From positions 682,001 through 746,000 of the forward strand of contig OW051472.1 in assembly GCA_932521025.1 (NCBI GenBank): DNA of 64,000 nucleotides, read 5' to 3'. The notes beneath the pieces are model-generated. The model had not been told where the DNA came from, ran no database searches, and was given only the letters and a program-made list of their open reading frames with translations. Shown here piece after piece: positions 40,279 to 49,727 of the stretch. Position numbers and translations under genes: made by a program. The stretch is from Oscheius onirici. Lineage: Eukaryota > Nematoda > Chromadorea > Rhabditida > Rhabditidae. Numbering within the stretch: position 1 is the stretch's first letter; each line of letters opens with the position of its first letter.

Positions 40279-42549
40279 ATGTTCGGCCAAGGCAGCGGCA
40301 CTACAGGAGGCGCGCTGTTCGGCGGAGCCAAGCCAGCTACCGGCGGACTGTTCGGCTCTTCGACTACTGCAGCAGCAGTTCCATCTGCCGCTCCGGCCAC
40401 TGGAACAGGTCTGTTCGGAGCCAAGCCGGCCACAGGAGGTCTTTTTGGACAGGGTACAGCGTGAGTATTTGTCTGTTTCTCCAATTTATAGTAGAACATC
40501 AAATAGAAACTCATATTTTTAGTGCTCCAGCAGCTCCAACTACCGGCGGACTGTTCGGTGCCTCTGCTGCATCCGCTCCAACTGCCAGCGGACTCTTCGG
40601 TGCCTCTGCCGCTCCAGCTACTTCTCTCTTCGGCACCCCGTTAGTTTTCATAAATTTTATTTCGAAAATAAGTGAATATTTAGGGCTACGAGTATTCCAG
40701 CAGCCGCTGCTTCGACTCTTTTCGCAGCGCCGACAGCCACGACCGCCCCGGCCACTGGAGGAGGACTGTTCGGCTCTTCGACTACTGCAGCAGCCGCTCC
40801 GGCCACTGGAACAGGTCTGTTCGGAGCCAAGCCGGCCACAGGAGGTCTTTTTGGACAGGGTACAGCGTGAGTATTTGTCTGTTTCTCCAATTTTTAGTAG
40901 AACACCAAAAAAAAGCTCATATTTTTAGCGCTCCAGCAGCTCCAACTGCCGGCGGACTGTTCGGTGCCTCTGCTGCTCCAGCTACCTCTGCTGCATCCGC
41001 TCCAACTGCCAGCGGACTGTTCGGTGCCTCTGCCGCTCCAGCTGCTTCTACTGCTTCTCTCTTCGGCACCTCGTTAGTCTTCATCGTATTTTCTCGAAAA
41101 AAAGTGAACATTTAGGAGTACTAACATGCCAACAGCCGCTGCTTCTACTCTTTTCGCCGCGCCGACTGCTACGGCAGCCGTTACCGCTCCCGCCACGGGA
41201 ACAGGACTGTTTGGAGCCAAGTCGGAGACAGGAGGACTTTTCGGACAGGGTACAGCGTGAGTTTTGCCTCTTTCTCAATTTTTAGTAGAACCTCGAAGAA
41301 AATATCATATTTTTAGTGCTGCAGCCGCTCCAACTGCCGGCGGACTCTTCGGTGTTTCTGCTGCTCCAGCTACTTCTGCTGCATCCGCTCCAACTGCCGG
41401 CGGACTGTTCGATGCCTCTGCCGCTCCAGCTGCTTCTCTCTTCGGCACCTCGTTAGTCTTCATCGTTTTTTTCTCTTAAAAAAGTGCATATTTAGGACTA
41501 CAAGCATGCCAGTAGCCGCTCCGACAGCTACGACAGCCACTACCGCTCCCGCCACGGGAGGAGGACTATTTGGTGTCAAGCCGGAGACGGGAGGTCTTTT
41601 TGGACAGGGTACAGCGTGAGTTTTGCCTCTTTCTCAATTTTTAGTAGAACCTCGAAGAAAATATCATATATTTAGTGCTCCAGCCGCTCCAACTGCCGGC
41701 GGACTCTTCGGTGTTTCTGCTGCTCCAGCTACTTCTGCTGCATCCGCTCCAACTGCCGGCGGACTGTTCGGCGCCTCTGCTCCTTTGACTCTCCGTAAGT
41801 AAGCTTATTTTTAAGCAAAAATATCGTATATTTAGCTGCAAAAACGGGTCTCACACCGACAGCCGCCACAACTGCTGCTCCAGCTACTTCTGCTGCTTCT
41901 CTCTTCGGCGCCACGTTAGTCTTCATCGCTTTCTTCTCGAAAAGTGCGAGTATTTAGGACTACGAGCATGCCAGTAGCCGCGGCGACAGCTACGACAGCC
42001 ACTACCGCTCCCGCCACGGGAGGAGGACTGTTTGGAGCCAAGCCGGAGACGGGAGGTCTTTTCGGACAGGGCACAGCGTGAGTTTTGCCTCTTTCTTCAA
42101 TTTTTAGTAGAACATCGAAGTAAAGATCATATATTTAGTGCTCCAGCCGCTCCAACTGCCGGCGGACTCTTCGGTGTTTCTGCTGCTCCAGCTACTTCTG
42201 CTGCATCCGCTCCAACTGCCGGCGGACTGTTCGGCGCCTCTGCTCCTTTGACTCTCCGTAAGTAAGCTTATTTTTAAGCAAAAATATCGTATTTTTAGCT
42301 GCAAAAACGGGTCTGACACCGACAGCCGCCACAACTGCCGCTCCAGCTACTTCCGCTGCTTCTCTCTTTGGCACTCCGTGCGTTTTAACATTTTTTTTGT
42401 TGATAAAGTGAATTTGTAGAACTACGAGCAAACCAGCAGCACCTGCTTCAACTCTTTTCGCCGCTCCCACAGCTACGACAGCCATTAACGTCCCTACAAT
42501 TCCGACGATTCAAGCTGCGAAGCCTATCAGCTTTGGAGAACTAGAAAAG
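40279..42549 (+). repeat. tandem array of FG-encoding exons with their introns
   Basis: Two exon types alternate. Type A encodes a segment ending GLFGAKPxTGGLFGQGTA and starts at 40279, 40684, 41116, 41496 and 41958. Type B encodes two GLFGAS units and starts at 40523, 40929, 41317, 41676 and 42139. A third short type (PAKTGLTPTAAT) follows the last two B exons at 41836 and 42299. Introns between them are also near-identical (GTGAGT...TTTAGTAGAAC...ATATTTTTAG), so whole exon-intron units of about 390-460 bp were duplicated. Exon phases (2 to 2, or 2-1-2) let every copy splice in frame. Confidence 0.92.
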
Positions 42550-44258
42550 GTATTTTTAGCTGTTTTAGGCTAAAAAATGACTGATATTATTGACTAAATA
42601 CCAGGAAAGAATCGCGACGCGCCGCCCTGCAGAGATTAATAGAGTGAAAGCCTGTCGGGTAGCTCTTGCAGAACACAGGATATCTTTCGAGATAAGATTC
42701 GTCTTTTCCGCGAAGATATTTAATTTGTGTGGATGGTTTCAACAGTTTATTTTGACGGAATCGAGGGGTATCATGCAGAAACGGTCGTTTCTTGAAATCC
42801 TTCGCCGCTCTCAGGTCTCGACCACTGCCCAGTTTCTTCTCATCCAGGAGGTGACATCCTGACCGAGTCGTGAAGACATCTTCTTGATTGGAATTGTCTT
42901 CTTGTTCGGGTAGACGGCTGCTTGACTTGGTGGAATCACTGTAGAGACTAGCATCGCTGGTGGAGCCATGAGTGTTGACTTGACAATCCCGCGTCGCAGT
43001 TCTGGGATTGGAATCCTCTTCTTTCCACAGTAGATTCTGGCCTTGGTAGAATCGCTGAGGAGCGCTTGAGGAAGCACTCGCACAGCTTGTGAAAATAAAA
43101 GCAATTGAAAATAAAAGCAAGTATAAATGGAATCTCCATCAAAACATGTTTTTTAGGTGGTCAACAATCTCATCATCGACGTGCTCGGCCAGGAGAAGAT
43201 TTTCCTCAATCAGGCTCTGGAAATTAACAGCTTCGACCGCGAGATTCGCGACAATCAGAGCAAGCTGATCCAGGCAGATCAGGAAGTGAGCGCGCTGGAA
43301 GAGGCCCGCGACCGCCTTCAACACAATCTCAATTTTATCGATATGCAGCAGAAAGGTACGACTCTTTGAACCATTTCCTCTAAAAAAACGGCTCCAGAAC
43401 TCGAAGAAACGGTCCTTGACCTGGAAAAGAAGCTCGGCTTGCCGGATTGGACCGACTGCGGCCAAAATTTCCCACTCGACCTCTCGTACGCTCAGCCGGC
43501 CGACCAGCAACGAAGAAACATGTAATTTCAGCTATCTGTTAGCCAAAACTCTCGTATTTTCAGCATGAAGCTGCTCACAGCTGTAGATGCTCAAATCAAG
43601 GAAGCCGACGATGATATCAATGAGATTAATGAACAGGTAGGGAGCCTGTTTATCTTGATTTTAACCAAAAATGAAGAAATTCGAAAAGAATAAACAACAT
43701 TTGGGATTCTCGCGAGTTTACATGCTGCACGAAATTTGTAAACACGAGCCTACAATCGGCTGTTTATGGTCTCGGAAAACGGTCCGATTCCGAGTGCTCT
43801 CACTCATTCCCAAGCGGCTGTTTCTCAAGTTTTAGGCAAAGTTTGATCTTTAGTTGATGCTCATTGTCAGTTACAAAGCAGAAGATTCAGTATCCTGCCC
43901 TGATTTCACTCGTTTTCCTGTTGTTTTCCAAGCTGTAGTTCTTGAAAAGGTTGACAGCTATTTGCTTTCCAAAGAGCTGTTACTCGTGCCCCAACAATCG
44001 CCACCTTTTTAGAAAGCTGGAAACGAAAACTGATAAAAAGACGTAAACTTGACTAATTTCCCCCATTTTCAGATCGTTTCGCTGACTAAGGCCAAGGACC
44101 CGACGGCTTCCGGGAACGGCCAGATCACGATGGACCATATTCAGAAGGTGCTCAAGAAACAGCTGGAAAACATTGTCTGGGTTGACACAAAAACGACGGA
44201 AATTGCCGAAAAAACGGCCCGTCTGGCCAAGAGCTTCTCCACAATTCCTGAAATGTAG
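40279..44258 (+). CDS. NUP62: nucleoporin of the NUP62/Nsp1 family
   Basis: Seventeen exons (40279-40460, 40523-40639, 40684-40866, 40929-41072, 41116-41256, 41317-41451, 41496-41615, 41676-41794, 41836-41914, 41958-42077, 42139-42257, 42299-42377, 42420-42549, 43157-43355, 43398-43521, 43564-43636, 44073-44258) encode 749 aa. Residues 1 to about 530 are Ala/Thr/Pro-rich FG repeats, mostly GLFG and SLFG spaced by APTAGG or AKPATGG. The rest is the Nsp1-type coiled coil. ISFGELEK, LNQALEINSFDREIRDN and NFIDMQQKELEE align by eye with NUP62 around NAWDRTL and DFILSQQKELE. It should form the central-channel NUP62-NUP54-NUP58 trimer and carry the FG permeability barrier. GLFG spacing is more usual in NUP98, which makes the FG half atypical. 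Only 135 nt separate its stop from the next ATG. Confidence 0.9.
42749..43085 (-). mobile_element. retroelement fragment in NUP62 intron, copy 2
   Basis: It lies in intron 13 (42550-43156). The minus strand encodes SSRLPEQEDNSNQEDVFTT then RSGCHLLDEKKLGSG, matching the piece at 38385-38590. A second copy of the PAMLVSTVIPPS-type segment precedes it. It is an insertion remnant; the host intron still has intact ends. Confidence 0.55.
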
Positions 44259-44393
44259 AGACCCGTGTTGTCTCTCTTCCTGTATCTCAAATAAATTTTC
44301 AATTTCTCCACCTTTTTTCAACTGAAAAAGCGGATTTCCAGCTAACTTTATCTTTAAAAAAATTGAAGAAAAGTCGATGAAAAAGGCCCCCGT
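44259..44393 (+). promoter_or_regulatory. operon-like intercistronic region
   Basis: The NUP62 stop is followed by AATAAA at 44291, then a TTTTTTCAACTG stretch and an acceptor-like GATTTCCAG about 55 nt before the next ATG. The same layout is duplicated at 49582-49727. A 135-nt gap with poly(A) signal then acceptor is typical of nematode operons resolved by trans-splicing. No spliced leader is seen in the window, so this is inference. Confidence 0.4.
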
Positions 44394-44870
44394 ATGAATA
44401 GCGCACCAACGTCGTCGGCCAGATCGGGACAGGCGCCCGTCAGGCAATCCTGTAGCCTCTTGCAGTGGCAGAGGTGAGCCTCTTCTATTCTCTTTTTCTA
44501 ATATCTAAGCTATTAGACACAAACCTTGAAAAAAAACTTTTTCAGACTGCAGACTCTCGGTCTGAGCATCGGCAGCAGTATCGAAAAGCTCCAAAAGTGC
44601 ATGGACGAGCTGGAAAGCGAAGAAATGGCTCATCTTCTCCAGGCACATTCGCTCAAAGCCGAATGCGACAATCGGAAAGAGCTGAATCGGCTGCAGTTGG
44701 AGCAAATTGACCGTCTGAAGAGAATCTGCGCCAGGAAGAGGAGAAACATCGGACAGATGAGAGAACAAGAAAAGGAGAAGGAGAGGCAGCTGGAGATGCT
44801 GAAGAAGAGATGTGATTTGACGACTCGACTCATTGCGGCCGTTGAGGAGAGGCTCAAGACTAAAGAGTGA
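44394..44870 (+). pseudogene. truncated duplicate of the UVRAG/ATG14-like gene (5' half)
   Basis: Exons 44394-44473 and 44546-44866 are near-identical to exons 1-2 of the intact gene at 49728-52414, with the same coiled coil (KRICARKRRNIGQMREQ). The frame is open. Exon 2 ends at AAAGA|GTGAGT; read through, this gives E-stop. The remaining exons, with the UVRAG/ATG14 domain, are missing from this copy. An LTR element sits five bases into the following intron region. It may still express a 133-aa coiled-coil protein, so 'pseudogene' means truncated duplicate here. Confidence 0.75.
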
Positions 44871-45288
44871 GTTTATGTTGAGATTCCATTCAAACATCCC
44901 GCCAATTTTTGTCTACCGTATTCCCGCGGCTGCGCGCCCAATTCAAATCTCTCTTTGTCCCCAGTTTTATTCGTGTGGCAAGTCTCGTGCTGACAGATGT
45001 ATTTCTCCACTTCTTTGTTGATTGTAAAAAGGTTAAATAAACCTCATAAACTCAATCAAGTCTTCACATATCTACAGTTCATAACAATTGACGATCAGGT
45101 TCTCGAAATTCACAAAAAGAGCCAGAAAGTATCTGTGTTTCCTTGAAAATACATAAAAGATCCAGATTTTCTGTGTCTCCTCGCGTCCGAAAGACAAATT
45201 TGTAGCCAAAAAGGCGTGAAATTGACTACAGCTTTCCAAGGCGAATCGCTGCTCAATTTTTCACAAAGGCTACGTTGTTCGGTAGAAA

Positions 45289-46120
45289 ATGGCCGAAATG
45301 GAAGACCTTCTTGCTCAAATGAAGACTCAGAACGAGTTATTCACCAAGATGTTCAAGCAACGGCTTGAGATAAAGCAAGCAGCGTCCACAGATGTGCCTA
45401 GGTCCACTAATACCGGTGAGTCCCCTCAAAACAGCACAAGCAACACAAATCGTTCCAGTTCTACGCTGATTTGCGAAATTGAACGTCGTATTCATCCGTT
45501 CGATATCGATCCGGAAAATGACAAGACTTTTCCAAGTTGGTATAAGTGTTACGGCACAATTATCACAGAAGATGGTTCTCAACTCGAAAATAAGCCCCAA
45601 GTGAGAATAATCCTTGGTAGATTGAGTGATAATTGCTTCCAACAGTTCTCCAATAACGCACAGCCAGAGGATCCATATGGAATACAAGGTTGTTGAAAAG
45701 CTGAGCGAGATTTTTGATGTCAAAATCTCTTTGTTCACTCGTCGATATAGATGTTTCTCTGCCGAGTTAGACAAGTTGGCATTCGAAGATGATCAAATCT
45801 ACGGCGATCGATTGAACGAACAATTCGAAAAGGCTCTCCAGAGTGTTGATTTAGCTCAATTAAAGGTACTACGGTTCATTTCCGGTCTGAAATCCCGTGA
45901 AGACATTGAATACACCCCCCTTTTGCTCATCTTTTGTGACAAGAAGGACGAAAAGAAGGAAAAGATAACAGTGCAAGATCTTATCCGCTTCTCGTTACAA
46001 AGCAGCCTGCTTTCGTTGCAGCTGTGAAAAATCAGGATTTGACATGTTACAACTGCGATAAGAAAGGACACTCTTCTAGGATAGAGGGGTGTACACTAAT
46101 TAGTTGGTACTTTGATCTAG
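45289..46120 (+). pseudogene. gag-like region with zinc knuckle
   Basis: The first frame, 45289-45696, starts MAEMEDLLAQMKTQNELF and contains FDIDPENDKTFPSWYKCY, typical of Gypsy-like gag in invertebrates. It continues in a second frame (45690-46030) after a shift near 45690. A CCHC knuckle (CYNCDKKGHSSRIEGC) follows at about 46035-46090. The frame change and short length indicate decay. Confidence 0.7.
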
Positions 46121-46732
46121 CGTAGCGTGGAAAGAACGTTTATGTCTGATTTTCTGGCGCCCTACATAAGGCCGATATTATCCAAAAGTATCAGCCAATT
46201 TGATTGAATTATCTGGTTTTGCGGTCGATTTACTGATGGAAGTTTTGGTATTTTTTCATGTATTTTAACTCCGTCATAAAGCAAACTCCCGGGTTCTCTA
46301 TACCCTGCTCCCATAGTTTTATAGGTCGCATTCCTGTGCACAGGACCAGACTTCCTGGTTTTGTGCTTTAAAAGTTTTCCTTAGCTTGTCCATTTTTGGC
46401 AATAGTGAGCTTTTTGAAATCTTCATATCTCCGCAACTGTTTGAGATAGTTTCGATTTTCCGACGGCATTGGGAAGAGCTTGTCAAGTGCTATCAGATTG
46501 TAAAACATCATATTGCTTAAAAGTTTTTTCCAACGTCTGTTTTGAACGTCTGAACTTTTGCTATGTTTTGAGCAAAGCAAATGTTTATGATGAGTCAAGT
46601 TTCGGTTACCGCAGACCAAGAAATTTTCATGCCGTAAACTATCTAAAGGACTATTTACCGAAATATCTTGCTCTTCCGAGGCTTTGTAGAGCAAATAGAA
46701 GGGAAATAAAAATCCCTGTTCCGTGATACCCC

Positions 46733-47355
46733 ATCATGAACATTTGCTCGAAACTTAGCAAGCAAAGGTTCGTCGATATATTGAAAAGAGGACTTTGGAA
46801 GTTAAATGGAGAGGGGGGACATGAGGAGCAACTACAAACTTTGCTTTTCTGTTACCGTTCTACACTTTCTGTCACATTGAACGGAAAAACACCTGCTGAA
46901 TTATTTCTTGGTCGTAAACTTAGGACCCGACAATCTCTTTTGTCACCAATTCTTACAGCTTGTCCTCGGAAAGAGTCAAAGGTTAGTTCGGCTGAACTGT
47001 ACTTCTAGACATGGCTTCGGGCCCGGGCCGGCCCGCCTCGGCCCGGTCCCCAGACTGGCGGTCGGACCGGGACCGGACCAAAAATGAAGATGGTCATATT
47101 ATTGAGAGCCACACAAATCAGATGAGCAAAGTCATGAATGATCATGAAAACGTCCAATCCGACTACTGGCTGAACCAGATGCTGATGACCTTCGACCTAC
47201 CGACTCCGAAGCCTGAAGAGAAGATCCCCGATCCACCACTTCAGCAGCCAGACCTACGTCCTGATGATCATCTGCAGCCTGTTCCCCCAGTACCGCCTCC
47301 AGCTCAAGGACCAAGACCTCGCCGTCCACCGCATCGAGACCAGAACCAGGGATAA
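46733..47355 (+). pseudogene. integrase C-terminal remnant
   Basis: EEQLQTLLFCYRSTLSVTLNGKTPAELFLGRKLRTR is split here into its recognisable parts: LLFCYRST, GKTPAELFLGRKLRTR. These match the end of Gypsy integrase cores. The frame stops at about 47008. A Pro-rich frame (47011-47355) with HIIESHTNQM follows and looks like the integrase tail in another frame. RT, RNase H and the catalytic D-D-E region are absent. Confidence 0.65.
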
Positions 47356-47733
47356 CGACAAGCTCCACTAGCCGCACCTCAGCCAGATGAATCTCGTCGA
47401 TCCACACGTCAGCCAAAGCCAATCGATCGTCTCACATATCCTGCTCGCTGACAGCGTCTATCTTGCTGTAAATTTCTTCCCCGTTTTCTATCGTGTTCTT
47501 TCTCTCAAAGGGGGAGATGTTGGGATTCCATTTAAACATCCCGCCAATTCTTGTCTACCGTATTCCCGCGACTGCGCGCCCAATTCAAATCTTTCTTTGT
47601 TCCCAGTTCTAACCGCGTGTAAAGTCTCGTGCTGACAGATGTATTTCTCCACTTCTTTGTTGATTGTAAAAAGGTTAAATAAACCTCATAAACTCAATCA
47701 AGTCTTCACATATCTACAGATCATAACAGTTTA

Positions 47734-48645
47734 TTACCATTTTTTTTCTCAAAACTTGTATTTCGCAAATCTGTTGATTCACGCAGGGCTGCAAATAACC
47801 AGATAACTTCGTGACAAACAACTCTGTTAAAATGCATTGCTATTGATTTCATTCCACCAACGGCTCATTTTCGTTCTGAAGTATTACAGGCCAACAAGGT
47901 AGCATGCCCGACAATTGTTATGGCCGTTCCAAAAAGATACGAGCAAATTATCTGTCACCTTATTTGGACATGCCAATCTGTCTCTATCAGCCTTCATGTT
48001 CTCAGTTTATCAAACTGTCCCTTTATTACTTCTCTGTCAGGTTGCCTTTTTTAAACTCTTGCCCTTTCCGATTTCCACCAAAACGAGAAAAGTCACATAT
48101 TTTTACGCAGTAGTGAAAACCTGGTCATGATGAGCTCGGCAATGTTCTTTTTGTTTATTTCTGTAGAAACTTTCTGGATTGTATGACTCGACTCATGCAG
48201 GATGTATGAAACGAGCTTGCAAAGTTTCAAAACAGGCACCTCTATTCGATTACAAACGTACGCAACTTATCGTCAACTGCGTGTTTCTTACATTTTTCTG
48301 CGCATCATTAGTCTTTCTAACTACTTTTATCGAATTCAGAGCTCAAATACCGCCAGAAACAAAATACTTAGTGCGTACGCAATCGAATAGACGAGAAATG
48401 TTTTAGTACTACCCAAGATATAAACGGCGTTGGTAAAAAAAACCAGATCAGTTTTATGAAAACTATCCAGAAATACGTTCAGATCAAAAAGCAGATAGTA
48501 GGGTAAAAGCATCAATCGATAATTCTAGGAGAAAATTTGCAAAAAGCGGAGCATTTTATCAAAAACCTATTGATAGATATCTTCTAATTACTGTTACTGA
48601 ACTATAAGTCACTGTTTTCCCCCAGATTCCACCCCACAATCCACC
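47734..48645 (+). other. duplicated intron and VPS41 upstream region
   Basis: 47734-47800 matches the intron after UVRAG exon 2 in the intact copy (50229-50300). 48080-48645 matches the region just upstream of VPS41 (about 52640-53060), including GATAATTCTAGGAGAAAATTTGC and the CCCCCAG acceptor before the ATG. The UVRAG 3' exons that lie between these two points in the intact copy are missing here. Confidence 0.7.
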
Positions 48646-49514
48646 ATGAGTCTACCAAGCGTCTCGGACAGTCCTTTCGTTGCCGGCCGGGTCGAGAATC
48701 CCGTCAGTTTTTCCGATGACGAGGACGACACTCCGCTGGAGCCATTTTTCAATTACCGCCTCATTGAGGAGAAGGATGTCAAAAATGTGAGTTTGCAAGA
48801 AAAAAATGGAGAAAATTTATGGATAGATGCTCCGAGACGACAAAATAAGCAGCCTAGCGGCTCACGACAAATTTCTGGCGATTGGAACAAGTCAGGGATA
48901 CATCTATTTGATGAGTCACGAGGGAACAATGGATCATGCTCATATTCCAGTAAGCTTACACTGAATTCTCTCAGTCACTGTTTCCCCAGTCTTTTGGAAT
49001 CACCGGCTCTGTTCTTGTACTCTCTGTCTCACTCTCTCAGACTGTCTGCCCTACTGATACTCTGTCAATGTTACTGTATCTCTGTCCCTCAGTCTCTCAG
49101 TATTATTCCATCCGAATTTCTGACCCTCTGTCTCTCTGACTCTCAGTTTCTCTGACTTCCTGATTCTCTCACTCTCTGTGACACTGAGACTCTGAACAGG
49201 GGTTTCTCGGTCTTTCCGACTCTCTGTTTTCCAACTTCCTGTTCTCTTGCTTACTGACTCTCGTTTCCCTGTCTTCTTCACAGCCTGTCTCACTGCCTCC
49301 TGTCCTATCCCACCTGATTTCTTCTCTCCTTCCCTCTTTCTCTCTTACTCTTTCTCTCTCTGATTTTCTGACTCTCTCTTACTCGATGTCTCTCTGACTC
49401 TCTGTCTCTAGTACAACAAAAGTTCAGGCAACCCCCTATGGAGCTCTGAACGCCGTCAAGGGGAGACTCGAAAAGGGTCTCTGAGAAGAGGCTTTTGACC
49501 TGGCAAAGCAGAAG
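48646..49514 (+). pseudogene. VPS41 fragment (exon 1 plus part of exon 9)
   Basis: 48646-48789 is almost identical to VPS41 exon 1 (MSLPSVSDSPFVAGRVENP) but with one D/E codon fewer. Its intron follows, then 49428-49512 matches VPS41 exon 9 (ATPYGALNAVK). Exons 2-8 are deleted. In the exon 9 part a TGG codon reads TGA (GLW to GL-stop). The fragment then runs straight into NUP62 tail sequence at 49515. Confidence 0.85.
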
Positions 49515-49650
49515 AAATTGCCGAAAAACGGCCCGTCTGGCCAAGAGCTTCTCCAGAATTCCCGAAATGTAGAGACCCGTATTCACAAATTCTCCCTCGT
49601 GTTGTCTCTCTTCCTGTATCTCAAATAAATTTTCAATTTCTCCACCTTTT
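49515..49650 (+). pseudogene. duplicated tail of the NUP62 gene
   Basis: AAATTGCCGAAAAACGGCC to the stop and 3' UTR repeats NUP62 exon 17 (44205-44258) and its poly(A) region, with a 20-bp extra piece (ATTCACAAATTCTCCCTC) and one A deleted from an A run, which shifts the frame. It marks the left boundary of the duplicated block. Confidence 0.85.
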
Positions 49651-49727
49651 TTCAACTGAAAAAGCGGATTTCCAGCTAACTTTACCTTTAAAAAAATTGA
49701 AGAAAAGTCTATGAAAAAGGCCCCCGT

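Larger units (their letters stand above)
44876..47728 (+). mobile_element. LTR retrotransposon (Gypsy-like), internally deleted
   Basis: Two 211-bp direct LTRs, 44876-45086 and 47518-47728, start TGTTG and end CATAACA. They differ at roughly a dozen positions by eye. The 5-bp target duplication GTTTA lies at 44871-44875 and 47729-47733. A polypurine tract (AAAGGGGGAGA) directly precedes the 3' LTR. The interior holds a gag-like frame, a CCHC knuckle and an integrase end, but most of pol is missing, so the element is non-autonomous. The uninterrupted site is preserved in the paralogous segment near 50224. Confidence 0.93.

Noticed and set aside
48646-49155. A separate 169-aa VPS41-like gene
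   Set aside because: After the exon 1 match it is simply the intron read through; the same intron is open in the intact VPS41 copy.
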